64,000 bases of DNA from Streptococcus gordonii (GTDB lineage Bacteria; Bacillota; Bacilli; Lactobacillales; Streptococcaceae): the NCBI RefSeq assembly GCF_001553855.1, contig NZ_LQWV01000034.1, forward strand, positions 1 through 64,000. Reading direction: 5' to 3'. A program made the translations under genes and the position numbers. Below, one piece after another: positions 25,046 through 33,612 of this stretch. Each line of letters starts with the position of its first letter. Position 1 is the stretch's first letter. The notes under the pieces are model-generated. The model was not told the DNA's origin and made no database searches. It saw nothing but the letters and a program-made list of their open reading frames with translations.

Positions 25046-25102
25046 AGTATACACTGTCTACTTATCTATCTTTAGTATACACTGTCTACTTTTTCTTGTC
25101 AA
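25046..25102 (-). promoter_or_regulatory. consensus promoter with duplicated operator of the TetR operon
   Basis: On the minus strand TTGACA (25097-25102), 17 bases and TATACT (25074-25079) form a consensus promoter. The 18-mer AGTATACACTGTCTACTT occurs twice on the plus strand (25046-25063, 25074-25091), 28 bases apart. Each copy is an imperfect palindrome (AGTA-ACA-GT-TACT positions match their reverse complement). One copy covers the -10 and spacer, the other the transcript start and leader. Confidence 0.8.
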
Positions 25103-25227
25103 ATAAAAATAGGCAAGGATATCACGCTATTCAAAATCTACAATGAAGCTCTTGCTGCCTATCTTTTAAAAAATGAAAAGCTACTATGATACAAGTTCAT
25201 ATTACTAGTAGTAAGACAAGAGAGCAT
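25103..25227. other. intergenic stretch with ATAGGCA/TGCCTAT inverted repeat
   Basis: This short non-coding stretch contains ATAGGCA near 25110 and TGCCTAT near 25155, and between them an open frame without a start. It might be a decayed gene end, but nothing in it was recognisable. Confidence 0.3.
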
Positions 25228-25275
25228 AAAAAAACACCCTTTTGAGTCCTGGCTCAATGTGCTAAAGGGTGTCTT
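25228..25275. terminator. terminator of the lipoprotein pair (bidirectional)
   Basis: ACACCCTTT pairs with AAAGGGTGT across an inner GAG/CTC helix. On the minus strand it is followed by a long T run (AAAAAAA on the plus strand), fitting the end of the two lipoprotein genes. Confidence 0.8.
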
Positions 25276-25282
25276 TTGATTT

Positions 25283-25996
25283 TTATTCTTTATCTTTAGT
25301 GTCTGGGACTTTCTTGAATTTCACTTTGAAATAGGCGGTTACATCATTTACCTCATCTCGTGATTCTAAAGTCAATGTAAGAATGTCGCCTTCAATAGTA
25401 TAGTTATACGTTTTTTCATTTGTAACATCTGCAATAGAAAGTACGACTAATTGCAAAATATTTGGTGTTTCAGGGAAGGTAATCGTATGATTCTTAGTAT
25501 CGATTTTACCATTTCTAAGTAAAGAATGAACCGTGTAATCATTGTCGTTAGAATCATAAGTAGTGTATTTCATACGGGATTGATAAGTTGCTAAATCTGT
25601 TTTTAACTTGCGAAATCTTGCCTTTATAAAACCGTCTTTAGAAATAGTTGACGCAGAGTAGGTCTTTAGGTAGTAATCGTAGAAATTACCGAGACAAGTT
25701 CGCATAGGAGCTGTATATTCAAATTCAACCTTATTGTTAGAAATATTCAATGTAGGTGCTAGATCTTTCCAGCCGTCAGAATAGTTTAGCCGCGTAGCCT
25801 TTTCTTCATCAAAGTCTTGATAGCCTAAACTACGTTCAACTGAACTTCTAAAGTCAACAGCTTCCCATTTTCCATCAAGGGTAGAGGTTTTGGCAGTGCT
25901 AGAGCTAGAGTTAGAGTTAGAATTATTTCCGCATCCTGTGAGTACAAAGAGAGAGCAGCAAGCGATTAAGAATGCTTTCATATATTTTTTAAACAT
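25283..25996 (-). CDS. lipoprotein of unknown function (paralogue of the next gene)
   Basis: This 237-aa protein has a type II signal peptide with lipobox LTGC at about residue 22, a Ser/Asn linker, then a domain starting LDGKWEAVDF and ending FKVKFKKVPD. The same frame (L-GEWESVDE... FEFRFKQV) appears in the neighbour at 26012-26704, so the two look like a tandem duplication with strong divergence. Function is unknown. The DGKWEA...TYNYTIEGDILTL pattern resembles a lipocalin-like or YxeA-like beta domain, but I do not assign a family. Confidence 0.7.
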   Translation of the reverse strand: MFKKYMKAFLIACCSLFVLTGCGNNSNSNSSSSTAKTSTLDGKWEAVDFRSSVERSLGYQDFDEEKATRLNYSDGWKDLAPTLNISNNKVEFEYTAPMRTCLGNFYDYYLKTYSASTISKDGFIKARFRKLKTDLATYQSRMKYTTYDSNDNDYTVHSLLRNGKIDTKNHTITFPETPNILQLVVLSIADVTNEKTYNYTIEGDILTLTLESRDEVNDVTAYFKVKFKKVPDTKDKE

Positions 25997-26011
25997 CTTT
26001 GCTTCTCCTTT

Positions 26012-26704
26012 CTATTTCTTCTCTTGTTTTTGAACTTGTTTGAAACGGAATTCAAAGTGAGCAGGGAGTCCTTCCTTTGTGGTGGTACCGTCTGCATAGA
26101 GATAGAGAATACCATCCTTGATCTCATAATTGTAAACGACTGGATCTAATTTATCGCCTACAGAAGCAGGGAAGGAATTAAGAATTGACAACCCTTCTTT
26201 AAATGAGATGGTTTGTTTGCTTTTATCAATATCTCCTGTTGCAGAATATCTGAAAATGCCACTGTCATTATCCATGCTTACTTTATATTGTTTGAATTCT
26301 TCAGAAAAACTTGACTCGCCTTTATAAACTTCTTTAATGAAATCAGCTTCTGTTGTTTTATCTTTATCTTTGTATATCGAATAAAAGGCTTTGGCAAAAG
26401 GTGTGACATCGTAATCATAACTTAGGTTAACAGTATTTCCGTCAACTTTTAGTGCCATTTTAAAGTCTTTGAAAGCTTCAATGAATCTTGCAAAAGTGAT
26501 GCCCTTCATACCTTTGGGAATGAACACTTTTTGAATCGATTCAAGTTCATCTACAGATTCCCATTCTCCAGACAGGGTGGCCGTTTTCTGATCAGATTGA
26601 GCGACTTTTTTGTCTGTCTTTTGGTTTTGTCCGCAGCCAGCAATCACGAAGAGTGCTAGGAGAGTGAAGAGAGTAAGAATCGATTTCTTCCATTGTCTAG
26701 ACAT
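26012..26704 (-). CDS. lipoprotein of unknown function (paralogue of the previous gene)
   Basis: This 230-aa protein has a type II signal peptide with lipobox IAGC at about residue 24 and a domain beginning TLSGEWESVDELESI and ending FRFKQVQKQEKK. It shares with 25283-25996 the start of the mature domain, the VNLSYDYD/VEFEYTAP strand, a central KQTISF/NHTITF strand and the YNYEIKDGILYL/YNYTIEGDILTL strand. It lies 15 bases upstream of the paralogue on the same transcript and has an AAAGGAG site. Confidence 0.7.
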   Translation of the reverse strand: MSRQWKKSILTLFTLLALFVIAGCGQNQKTDKKVAQSDQKTATLSGEWESVDELESIQKVFIPKGMKGITFARFIEAFKDFKMALKVDGNTVNLSYDYDVTPFAKAFYSIYKDKDKTTEADFIKEVYKGESSFSEEFKQYKVSMDNDSGIFRYSATGDIDKSKQTISFKEGLSILNSFPASVGDKLDPVVYNYEIKDGILYLYADGTTTKEGLPAHFEFRFKQVQKQEKK

Positions 26705-27196
26705 TGTAATTCTCCTTTTTAGTTATAATTTTTTATTACTTTTTTGGACTTGACTTTACCTTATTGAACGTCATTGGATATTCCAGTTTGTCTTGTTTTA
26801 TAAAACATAATCTCGCCACCACATATGCCATTATTTGGCTTCATTATAACGTAATTCCTATAATTAAGCTAGTTAGAATCTACATTAAAAGTAGAAATTG
26901 ATGAATTTCTGTTATCTAGATAAATTGAATATTAAAGAAACTGTAGCTATTATAAAAACTTTAAATTGATTTTTCAGTTTAGAATAGATAATATAAAATG
27001 CAGATATTTTGTTAAAATCAAAAAAAGCCCTTAAAATCAAGATTTCTAGTCATGTAGATGCTTTAAGGATCTAAAGTAAGTCTTGCTTATTCATCATTTT
27101 ATACTAATTGCCTTTATGGAAAAAATGTATATTTCGGAAGGTTGGTTTTAAGTGGTATGTCTTTAAATAAAGGCATTAGTAGTAATTTAGGTATAA
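26705..27196. other. long AT-rich non-coding block
   Basis: No convincing gene was found in about 490 bases. The left end must hold the promoter of the lipoprotein pair (minus strand), though only weak -10-like sequences are visible. CCTTAAA (about 27030) and TTTAAGG (about 27062) form an inverted repeat. A 22-codon ORF at 26901 lacks a ribosome site. Confidence 0.5.
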
Positions 27197-27228
27197 AAAA
27201 GCCAGCCGAAATCTCTCTGCTAGCTTTT
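27197..27228 (-). terminator. terminator of the HTH-TPR regulator gene
   Basis: On the minus strand AAAAGCTAGC pairs with GC(TG)GCTTTT and runs into TTTTTTATA. Confidence 0.6.
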
Positions 27229-27283
27229 CTATATTCGAACATATAAGAATTTTTCTCATATGAATAAATATATTAAAAAGAGT

Positions 27284-28150
27284 TTAATCACTATTGTAAT
27301 TGATTAAGTAGTTTTTTATTTTGAGATAGAGCACATCATTTCCGTATAATTTAGCTAGTGTTTTTGCTTCAGTGTAATATTGTATAATCTCTTCTTTAGA
27401 TAGAAATTTTTCACAAGAATTAGCAACGAGAAGAAGTAGAGAAGGCATTTGATATGCTGTATTATTATTTTTACAAAAATCTATGGTTTCTAATGCTGTT
27501 TCTAAAGCATCCAGTAATTGACCGTTAATCGTTAAATGATGAGCAAAATTATATTTTAACCGAATATATCCTTCTATATCCTCTTTTAATTGGAAATCTT
27601 TTGTTGAATAGATTTGAAGAAGTTTCTTGTAGTTTCTTTCATATTCTTCGTTATAACCTATATTTGAGTAGAAATTTGTTAGAGTATTCAGAGCTTTTAA
27701 AAAAATATTTTTTTTATAATCGAATAAAGAGTCAATAAGATTTTTAAGCAACTCGATTGCACTATCTTTTTTATCATAGTTATAAAAGAGTATAATAGCT
27801 TCAATCCATGTTAAATAAGATTGTTCATCCTCATTAAATGAATTTGATTTACTTTTTTCAAGGTTGTAAAGATATTCTAAATCAGTGTAATTTCTATGTT
27901 CTAAAAGCTTTGAGGACATGGTAATAAACTTTCGTAAATCAGAGACAGTCTCATACGATTCATCGAAAAAGAAGTTTATATCCACTTGAAGTTTTTGTGA
28001 TAACTTATAAAGAATATCAGCGGAAGGGAAATAGTTCGTTCGTTCGATTTTACTAATTAAACTTTGTTCGCAAATTCCATCAGCCAAATCTTTTTGAGAA
28101 AGTCCGAGTGACTTTCTTTTTGTTTTAATTTTATTACCTATTGATTGCAT
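27284..28150 (-). CDS. HTH-TPR transcription regulator (RRNPP/PlcR-like)
   Basis: This 288-aa protein has an N-terminal XRE HTH (about 6-60; LGLSQKDLADGICEQSLISKIERTNYFPSADILYKLSQKL) followed by about 220 residues of TPR-like helical pairs. The 'ICEQSLISKIE' recognition helix and overall length match PlcR/TprA-type RRNPP regulators, which bind short exported peptides re-imported by an oligopeptide permease. No cognate peptide gene was identified next to it. The gene is very AT-rich, transcribed from a consensus promoter, and divergent from a small membrane protein gene. Confidence 0.8.
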   Translation of the reverse strand: MQSIGNKIKTKRKSLGLSQKDLADGICEQSLISKIERTNYFPSADILYKLSQKLQVDINFFFDESYETVSDLRKFITMSSKLLEHRNYTDLEYLYNLEKSKSNSFNEDEQSYLTWIEAIILFYNYDKKDSAIELLKNLIDSLFDYKKNIFLKALNTLTNFYSNIGYNEEYERNYKKLLQIYSTKDFQLKEDIEGYIRLKYNFAHHLTINGQLLDALETALETIDFCKNNNTAYQMPSLLLLVANSCEKFLSKEEIIQYYTEAKTLAKLYGNDVLYLKIKNYLINYNSD

Positions 28151-28207
28151 ATTAAATCTCGTTTGAAATATTTTATATTGAAATTGATAAATTAATTACT
28201 AGTACAT

Positions 28208-28236
28208 AGTATATATCATAAGAGATATATTGTCAA
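28208..28236 (-). promoter_or_regulatory. promoter of the HTH-TPR regulator gene
   Basis: On the minus strand TTGACA (28231-28236), 17 bases and TATACT (28208-28213) match the sigma-A consensus with one -10 difference. Confidence 0.75.
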
Positions 28237-28337
28237 AAATTCAAATATATTTGTAGTTTTAGCAATCATCAAGATCTTAAACAAATCATGTTATATGAGA
28301 TATTTATTAAAAAAAAACTTAAATGGAATAAAAATTA

Positions 28338-28366
28338 TTGACTTAAAATAATCAATGGTATATAAT
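28338..28366 (+). promoter_or_regulatory. promoter of the small membrane protein gene
   Basis: TTGACT (28338-28343), 17 bases and TATAAT (28361-28366) give a near-consensus promoter. The roughly 100 bases between this and the divergent promoter contain two GAGATAT motifs (28223, 28298) in direct orientation, candidates for regulator binding. Confidence 0.75.
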
Positions 28367-28396
28367 TTAGTAAAAAGGGATGAAAGGGGTTTCAAA

Positions 28397-28783
28397 ATGA
28401 AGGGCGATAGAAGTACATATCTTACTAAAAAATTTATAGTTTTAATGGCAGTAACATGTTTTAGTATTTTTCCATCTGTTATGATTTTTGGGAAAATAGG
28501 ATTTATAATTTATGGAGTCTTGTTCTTCTGGACTGTAAAGACATCGCTTGAGATCGAGAAAATTAAAAAGCAAAACAACTTAAATACTGTATCGGATTTA
28601 TTAAAGGATAAAACTACTGAAGAGTATAAAATGATAGAATCAGATGAAAGGGTAAAAAACTTTATAAGTAGTTTAAGTCAGACAAAAATAATATTATATA
28701 CGGTCGTTGTTGGGGTAATAATAACTCTGTTTTCGGTTCTTATTTATTATCTTATTGCGTGCATTGGAGATATGCTGTTTTAG
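28397..28783 (+). CDS. small two-helix membrane protein of unknown function
   Basis: This 128-aa protein has an N-terminal pair of hydrophobic segments (about 13-52, IVLMAVTCFSIF... and FIIYGVLFFW), a charged central loop (about 53-95, rich in K/E/D) and a C-terminal helix (about 98-122). The ATG at 28397 is preferred over upstream codons because it follows AAAGGGG. It is divergent from the HTH-TPR regulator and very AT-rich like it, so the two were probably acquired together. No homologue is recognised. Confidence 0.65.
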   Translation: MKGDRSTYLTKKFIVLMAVTCFSIFPSVMIFGKIGFIIYGVLFFWTVKTSLEIEKIKKQNNLNTVSDLLKDKTTEEYKMIESDERVKNFISSLSQTKIILYTVVVGVIITLFSVLIYYLIACIGDMLF

Positions 28784-28838
28784 GTTTTGGTAACATAGTA
28801 ATAACTACTACTATTATTGACAATTTATCTAACAAATG

Positions 28839-28872
28839 AAAAGATAGTAGATTTGATACTACTGTCTTTTAT
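28839..28872 (+). terminator. terminator of the small membrane protein gene
   Basis: A 12-bp stem AAAAGATAGTAG/CTACTGTCTTTT (one G-U) with an 8-base loop. Confidence 0.7.
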
Positions 28873-28956
28873 GTCTCCAAACATCTAATTCATTTCATAA
28901 AAATCTAGTGATTCGATTGATTTATATTGTGATATATAGCATTTTCTCAAAAAGAA

Positions 28957-28990
28957 AAAAACCTATGAAATCAACGTTTCATAGGTTTTT
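28957..28990. terminator. terminator of rpmF-rpmG (bidirectional)
   Basis: A perfect 12-bp stem AAACCTATGAAA/TTTCATAGGTTT with a 6-base loop and A/T runs on both sides. Confidence 0.88.
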
Positions 28991-29001
28991 CTTCATCTCA
29001 A

Positions 29002-29151
29002 TTATTTAACTTCTGTAAACACAACGTGTTTGCGAAGTTTTGGTGAGTATTTCTTCAATTGAAGACGGTCTGGAGTGTTACGTTTGTTTTTAGAAGTAAG
29101 GTACAAGCGTTCACCAGATTCTTTGTGTTCAAGTGTAATATTTACGCGCAT
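29002..29151 (-). CDS. rpmG: 50S ribosomal protein L33
   Basis: This 49-aa protein begins [23 protein letters not shown] and ends VVFTEVK, clear L33 sequence. It has no cysteines, so it is the zinc-independent form. It lies 15 bases downstream of rpmF on the same transcript. Confidence 0.96.
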
Positions 29152-29166
29152 GGTATCTCCCTTCTA

Positions 29167-29349
29167 TTATTCAGCTGCAGCAGCTTTAGCGATCTTACGT
29201 CCTTTGTAGTATCCTTTAAGTGATACACGGTGAGAACGTGAGTAATCTCCAGTAGTTTCGTCAAAAGTTACAGATGGAGCTGTTACTTTGTAGTGAGTAC
29301 GACGTTTGTTTTTCTTCGCTTTTGATGTGCGACGTGCAGGTACTGCCAT
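29167..29349 (-). CDS. rpmF: 50S ribosomal protein L32
   Basis: This 60-aa protein begins [20 protein letters not shown], the universal L32 start, and ends KIAKAAAAE. It lacks the four zinc-binding cysteines found in many L32 proteins. It has an AAAGGAG site and is the first gene of the rpmF-rpmG operon. Confidence 0.97.
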   Translation of the reverse strand: MAVPARRTSKAKKNKRRTHYKVTAPSVTFDETTGDYSRSHRVSLKGYYKGRKIAKAAAAE

Positions 29350-29411
29350 TGTTTGTTTCTCCTTTTAGTTTATGATTTCGATTCAGTTTGATGATTTACA
29401 TCAACTTTAAC

Positions 29412-29440
29412 AGTATATCAAAAGTTTTTTGTAAAGTAAA
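29412..29440 (-). promoter_or_regulatory. promoter of rpmF-rpmG
   Basis: On the minus strand TTTACT (29435-29440), 17 bases and an extended -10 TGA-TATACT (29412-29417). Confidence 0.65.
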
Positions 29441-29545
29441 GTTACTTGACAGATTTTTTTATTTAATTTGAAAATAGCAGAGCAATTATTTTTATAAAAT
29501 TCTGAAAATTTAAAAATTTTCTCCTGTTCATTTGAGGGCAAGTGT

Positions 29546-29553
29546 GGTATAAT
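29546..29553 (+). promoter_or_regulatory. extended -10 promoter of ilvD
   Basis: TGG-TATAAT (TATAAT at 29548-29553) lies 38 bases before the ilvD start; the -35 is weak. No T-box features are visible. Confidence 0.55.
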
Positions 29554-29590
29554 ATAGGACACAAAGACCACTGATAGGAAGGGAATAGAC

Positions 29591-31297
29591 ATGACAGATA
29601 AGCTAGAAAATCGTCATAGAAGTAAGATTTACGATAGCATGGTTAAATCACCAAACCGTGCCATGCTTCGGGCTACAGGAATGACGGACAAAGATTTTGA
29701 AACACCTATTGTAGGGGTGATTTCGACTTGGGCGGAAAATACCCCTTGTAACATGCACTTGCATGACTTCGGTAAGCTAGCAAAAGAAGGGGTTAAATCT
29801 GCTGGTGCTTGGCCTGTGCAATTTGGCACGATTACCGTCGCGGATGGGATTGCCATGGGTACGCCAGGGATGCGCTTTTCTTTGACCTCTCGTGATATCA
29901 TTGCGGATTCTATCGAAGCTGCCATGGGCGGTCACAATGTGGATGCCTTTGTGGCCATTGGTGGCTGTGACAAGAACATGCCAGGCTCTATGATCGCTAT
30001 TGCCAATATGGATATTCCTGCAATCTTCGCCTACGGTGGAACGATTGCACCTGGAAATCTTGATGGGAAGGATATTGACTTAGTTTCCGTATTTGAAGGA
30101 ATCGGAAAATGGAACCACGGAGATATGTCCGAGGAGGACGTGAAACGTCTCGAGTGTAATGCCTGCCCTGGCCCTGGTGGCTGTGGTGGTATGTACACGG
30201 CCAATACTATGGCTACAGCCATTGAAGTTCTGGGTATGAGCTTGCCAGGCTCCTCTTCTCACCCTGCAGAATCAGCTGACAAAAAAGAAGACATTGAAGC
30301 GGCTGGACGTGCGGTTGTTAATATGCTTAAGATGGGGTTGAAACCTTCTGATATCTTGACGCGTGAAGCCTTTGAAGATGCGATCACAGTGACCATGGCT
30401 CTGGGTGGCTCTACTAATGCTACTTTGCATTTGCTAGCTATGGCTCATGCGGCTAATGTTGAGCTGACACTGGACGACTTTAATGTCATTCAAGAGAAGG
30501 TGCCACATTTGGCCGACTTGAAACCATCTGGTCAGTATGTCTTCCAAGACCTTTATGAGGTTGGTGGAGTGCCTGCTGTGATGAAATATCTCTTGGCGAA
30601 TGGCTTCCTGCACGGTGATCGCATCACTTGTACTGGTAAGACGGTAGCGGAAAATCTGGCAGACTTTGCGGATCTGACACCAGGTCAAAAGGTCATTATG
30701 CCACTTGAAAATCCAAAACGTGCAGACGGTCCATTGATCATCTTGCATGGTAATCTGGCTCCAGACGGTGCTGTTGCCAAGGTTTCTGGTGTTAAGGTAC
30801 GTCGCCACGTCGGACCAGCCAAGGTCTTTGACTCAGAAGAAGCCGCTATTGATGCAGTGTTGGCCGATGAAGTAGTCGATGGTGATGTGGTTGTAGTTCG
30901 TTACGTTGGACCAAAAGGTGGCCCTGGTATGCCGGAAATGCTGTCGCTTTCTTCTATCATTGTAGGGAAAGGTCAAGGGGACAAGGTTGCCCTTCTGACA
31001 GACGGTCGCTTCTCAGGTGGTACTTACGGCTTGGTTGTTGGACACATTGCTCCCGAAGCTCAGGATGGTGGCCCGATCGCCTACCTTCGCACGGGTGATA
31101 TAGTAACCGTTGACCAAGACACCAAAGAAATTTCCATGGCTGTCTCTGATGAAGAGCTAGCAAAACGTAAGGCAGAAACGACCATTCCACCGCTTTATAG
31201 TCGCGGGGTACTTGGTAAATATGCCCATATGGTATCCTCTGCCGCTAAAGGTGCTGTGACTGACTTCTGGAAACCAGAAGAAACTGGTAAGAAATAA
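29591..31297 (+). CDS. ilvD: dihydroxyacid dehydratase
   Basis: IlvD dehydrates 2,3-dihydroxy-isovalerate and -methylvalerate in branched-chain amino acid synthesis and carries an Fe-S cluster. The 568-aa protein has the cluster and family motifs GGCDKNMPG (about 117-125) and [16 protein letters not shown] (about 190-206), and [12 protein letters not shown] towards the C-terminus. It has a GGAAGGG site before the ATG. It is alone here, away from other ilv genes, which is usual in streptococci. A SufT-like Fe-S gene is convergent downstream. Confidence 0.97.
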   Translation: MTDKLENRHRSKIYDSMVKSPNRAMLRATGMTDKDFETPIVGVISTWAENTPCNMHLHDFGKLAKEGVKSAGAWPVQFGTITVADGIAMGTPGMRFSLTSRDIIADSIEAAMGGHNVDAFVAIGGCDKNMPGSMIAIANMDIPAIFAYGGTIAPGNLDGKDIDLVSVFEGIGKWNHGDMSEEDVKRLECNACPGPGGCGGMYTANTMATAIEVLGMSLPGSSSHPAESADKKEDIEAAGRAVVNMLKMGLKPSDILTREAFEDAITVTMALGGSTNATLHLLAMAHAANVELTLDDFNVIQEKVPHLADLKPSGQYVFQDLYEVGGVPAVMKYLLANGFLHGDRITCTGKTVAENLADFADLTPGQKVIMPLENPKRADGPLIILHGNLAPDGAVAKVSGVKVRRHVGPAKVFDSEEAAIDAVLADEVVDGDVVVVRYVGPKGGPGMPEMLSLSSIIVGKGQGDKVALLTDGRFSGGTYGLVVGHIAPEAQDGGPIAYLRTGDIVTVDQDTKEISMAVSDEELAKRKAETTIPPLYSRGVLGKYAHMVSSAAKGAVTDFWKPEETGKK

Positions 31298-31313
31298 CCT
31301 ATAGATAACAAAA

Positions 31314-31345
31314 GAACCCGCTAGTTTTTCTAGCGGGTTCAATAT
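31314..31345 (+). terminator. terminator of ilvD
   Basis: A perfect 11-bp stem GAACCCGCTAG/CTAGCGGGTTC with a T loop, then AATATTTT. Confidence 0.8.
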
Positions 31346-31378
31346 TTTATTTCAATGATAGACGAAGTAGTCGTTTTT

Positions 31379-31720
31379 TTATTTAGGGCTGATCCCTAGT
31401 GCAATACGGCCAAAACGGCTGATGCGGGTGATTTTCCAAGCAGGAGACCAAGTGACTTCGACAGAGACACTTTCGATCTCATCAATCTTCTTAAGAGAGT
31501 CCATGATGGCGATGGGGAGGCTCTCAGCACAGTCACAGGCTGTGTCCGTAAAAGTCATGACAATCTTGCAGTGGCCGTTTTCGTCTAGGTTGATTTCATA
31601 AATCAGGCCTAGGTTGTATACATCTAGCTCGACGTCTGGGTCGTAAATGCGTTCGAGTTTTTCTACTAGTTTATCCTGAATGGCAGCTGCTCGTTCGTTG
31701 ATTTTGATATCGTCTCTCAT
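31379..31720 (-). CDS. SufT-like (MIP18/DUF59) Fe-S maturation protein
   Basis: This 113-aa MIP18-family protein has the central pattern YDPDVELDVYNLGLIYEI and then FTDTACDCAESLP, holding the conserved acidic residues and the Cys used by SufT/PaaD-type proteins. SufT acts late in Fe-S cluster delivery in Firmicutes. The gene converges on ilvD, whose product is an Fe-S enzyme; the neighbourhood supports but does not prove a functional link. Confidence 0.85.
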   Translation of the reverse strand: MRDDIKINERAAAIQDKLVEKLERIYDPDVELDVYNLGLIYEINLDENGHCKIVMTFTDTACDCAESLPIAIMDSLKKIDEIESVSVEVTWSPAWKITRISRFGRIALGISPK

Positions 31721-31901
31721 AGGTATCTCCTTCTATACTAGCTGGAATTGTTTTTATTTTCTCACAATTCTGACATTTTTTCAAGATATTTTCCATAATG
31801 AAAACGGATTTACTTCTTACTGTTGGAAAATACCATTTGTACTCCTAAAAATGCTGGACTTGTGGTAAAATATAGGTACTAAAGAAGACAGAGGTGAGAA
31901 G

Positions 31902-33182
31902 ATGAAATTACAAAAACCAAAGGGAACTCAAGATATTCTCCCACAAGAGTCTGCCAAGTGGCAATATGTCGAAGAATTTGCCCGTGAGACATTTAGGAAA
32001 TACAATTATGCTGAGATTCGTACTCCTATTTTTGAACATTATGAAGTTATCAGCCGTTCTGTTGGAGATACGACAGACATTGTGACCAAGGAAATGTACG
32101 ACTTTTATGATAAGGGGGACCGCCACATCACCCTTCGTCCGGAAGGGACAGCTCCTGTCGTTCGTTCTTATGTGGAAAACAAGCTCTTCGCACCGGAAGT
32201 TCAAAAGCCTGTCAAGCTCTACTATATGGGCTCTATGTTCCGCTATGAACGTCCACAAGCAGGTCGTCTGCGGGAATTTCACCAGATTGGAGCAGAGTGC
32301 TTTGGATCTAGCAATCCTGCAACAGACGTAGAAATGATTGCTATGGCAGCTCAATTCTTCAAGGAAATTGGCATCACCAATGTCAGCTTAGAGCTAAATA
32401 CACTGGGTAATCCTGAGAGCAGAGCAGCTTATCGTCAGGCCTTGATTGATTATCTGACTCCACTGAAGGCTAGTCTGTCTGCTGACAGTCAACGTCGCTT
32501 GGAGGAAAATCCGCTGCGCGTGCTGGATTCTAAAGAGCCTGAGGATAAGGTGGCCGTAGAGGGTGCGCCTTCTATTCTGGACTATTTGGATGAGGAGAGC
32601 AGTGCTTACTTTGCGGCTGTTCGCTCTATGTTAGAGACCTTACAGATTCCTTATGTTATCAATACCAACATGGTCCGTGGCTTGGATTATTACAACCACA
32701 CGATTTTCGAGTTTACGACTGAGGTGGCTGGCAGTCAGTTGACCATTTGTGCGGGTGGCCGTTATGATGGGCTGGTTGCCTACTTTGGTGGTCCTGAGAC
32801 ACCAGGTGTCGGCTTTGGTATGGGCTTGGAACGCTTGCTTCTCGTCTTGGACAAGCAAGGTGTGGAGCTTCCGATTGAGACGGGTCTGGACGCTTATATT
32901 GCTGTTTTGGGAGCTGGTGCCAATGGCAAAGCTTTGGAATTAGTCCAGTCTCTCCGAGCACAAGGTTTTGCGGCTGAACGGGACTATTTGGACCGCAAGA
33001 TTAAGGCCCAGTTTAAATCAGCGGACATCTTCCAAGCGAAGACCATTATTACTCTTGGCGAGAGCGAGCTGGAAAGTGGCGAGCTGACTGTCAAAAATAA
33101 TGAGACACGTCAAGAAGTGACAGTGTCACTCGAGGCTATTAAGGCAGATTTTCAGGATGTCTTGGCCCAAATTGGACTCTAA
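31902..33182 (+). CDS. hisS: histidyl-tRNA synthetase
   Basis: A class II aminoacyl-tRNA synthetase of 426 aa. The N-terminus has [13 protein letters not shown] and the motif 2 region has [22 protein letters not shown]. The histidine-specific motifs [11 protein letters not shown] and GGRYDGLV are present, and motif 3 is FGMGLERL, followed by a C-terminal anticodon domain. An extended -10 (TGG-TAAAAT near 31870) precedes it with no T-box seen. The start has GAGGTGAGAAG. Confidence 0.97.
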   Translation: MKLQKPKGTQDILPQESAKWQYVEEFARETFRKYNYAEIRTPIFEHYEVISRSVGDTTDIVTKEMYDFYDKGDRHITLRPEGTAPVVRSYVENKLFAPEVQKPVKLYYMGSMFRYERPQAGRLREFHQIGAECFGSSNPATDVEMIAMAAQFFKEIGITNVSLELNTLGNPESRAAYRQALIDYLTPLKASLSADSQRRLEENPLRVLDSKEPEDKVAVEGAPSILDYLDEESSAYFAAVRSMLETLQIPYVINTNMVRGLDYYNHTIFEFTTEVAGSQLTICAGGRYDGLVAYFGGPETPGVGFGMGLERLLLVLDKQGVELPIETGLDAYIAVLGAGANGKALELVQSLRAQGFAAERDYLDRKIKAQFKSADIFQAKTIITLGESELESGELTVKNNETRQEVTVSLEAIKADFQDVLAQIGL

Positions 33183-33202
33183 GCAAGTGAAAGCAACAGG
33201 TG

Positions 33203-33232
33203 CTGGAATTCTATTCCAGCCCTCTGTTTTAC
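33203..33232 (+). terminator. hairpin after hisS
   Basis: GCTGGAA/TTCCAGC with a 5-base loop, followed by CCTCTGTTTT. The T run is delayed, so partial read-through into the next small gene is likely. Confidence 0.5.
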
Positions 33233-33271
33233 TTGAGCAACTACAAATGATCATCTACAAAGGAATATTGA

Positions 33272-33481
33272 ATGAAAAAAATAGTCATGCTCTCCCTTAT
33301 TCAGGCAGTAGCTTTATTTATCATAACAGGTCTTCTGTGTTTATTTATTAGGGGAGATTTCTTTTTCCGCTATCTAGCTCCTATATTTGGCTTGGCGGCG
33401 GGTTTTTTTCGATTTTTAACAGCTATGGTCAGTAAGGCCTTGGCACCTGCTTTATTTGAAGAGGACAAGAAGGCAGACTAG
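33272..33481 (+). CDS. small membrane protein of unknown function
   Basis: This 69-aa protein has two membrane helices (about 5-25 and 33-57) and a charged C-terminus (EEDKKAD). It has an AAAGGA site. It lies between hisS and aspS; its family was not recognised. Confidence 0.6.
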   Translation: MKKIVMLSLIQAVALFIITGLLCLFIRGDFFFRYLAPIFGLAAGFFRFLTAMVSKALAPALFEEDKKAD

Positions 33482-33542
33482 GCTTGAATCGACTCTTTTT
33501 AAGCTCTCTTATATGGCAAAAATTGATTTTTCTAAAAAAATC

Positions 33543-33566
33543 TTGAGGGACAAGCTTATCCCTCTA
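33543..33566 (+). terminator. hairpin before aspS
   Basis: GAGGGA/TCCCTC with an 8-base loop closes the previous unit. The extended -10 of aspS (TGG-TAAAAT, 33576-33581) follows directly. Confidence 0.5.
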
Positions 33567-33612
33567 TCTTTATGGTAAAATAGAACAAGAATTAAAAGTT
33601 TGGAGAAAAATA

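Noticed and set aside
26901..26970. 22-codon ORF considered as a signal peptide for the RRNPP-like regulator
   Set aside because: No ribosome site and no N-terminal secretion-like hydrophobic stretch.
27231..27238. TTCGAATA on the minus strand near the HTH-TPR gene end
   Set aside because: No T-rich element and no gene within reach downstream on that strand.
31741..31901. T-box riboswitch before hisS (also checked before aspS, argS and ilvD)
   Set aside because: No T-box bulge sequence or specifier/antiterminator arrangement was seen.
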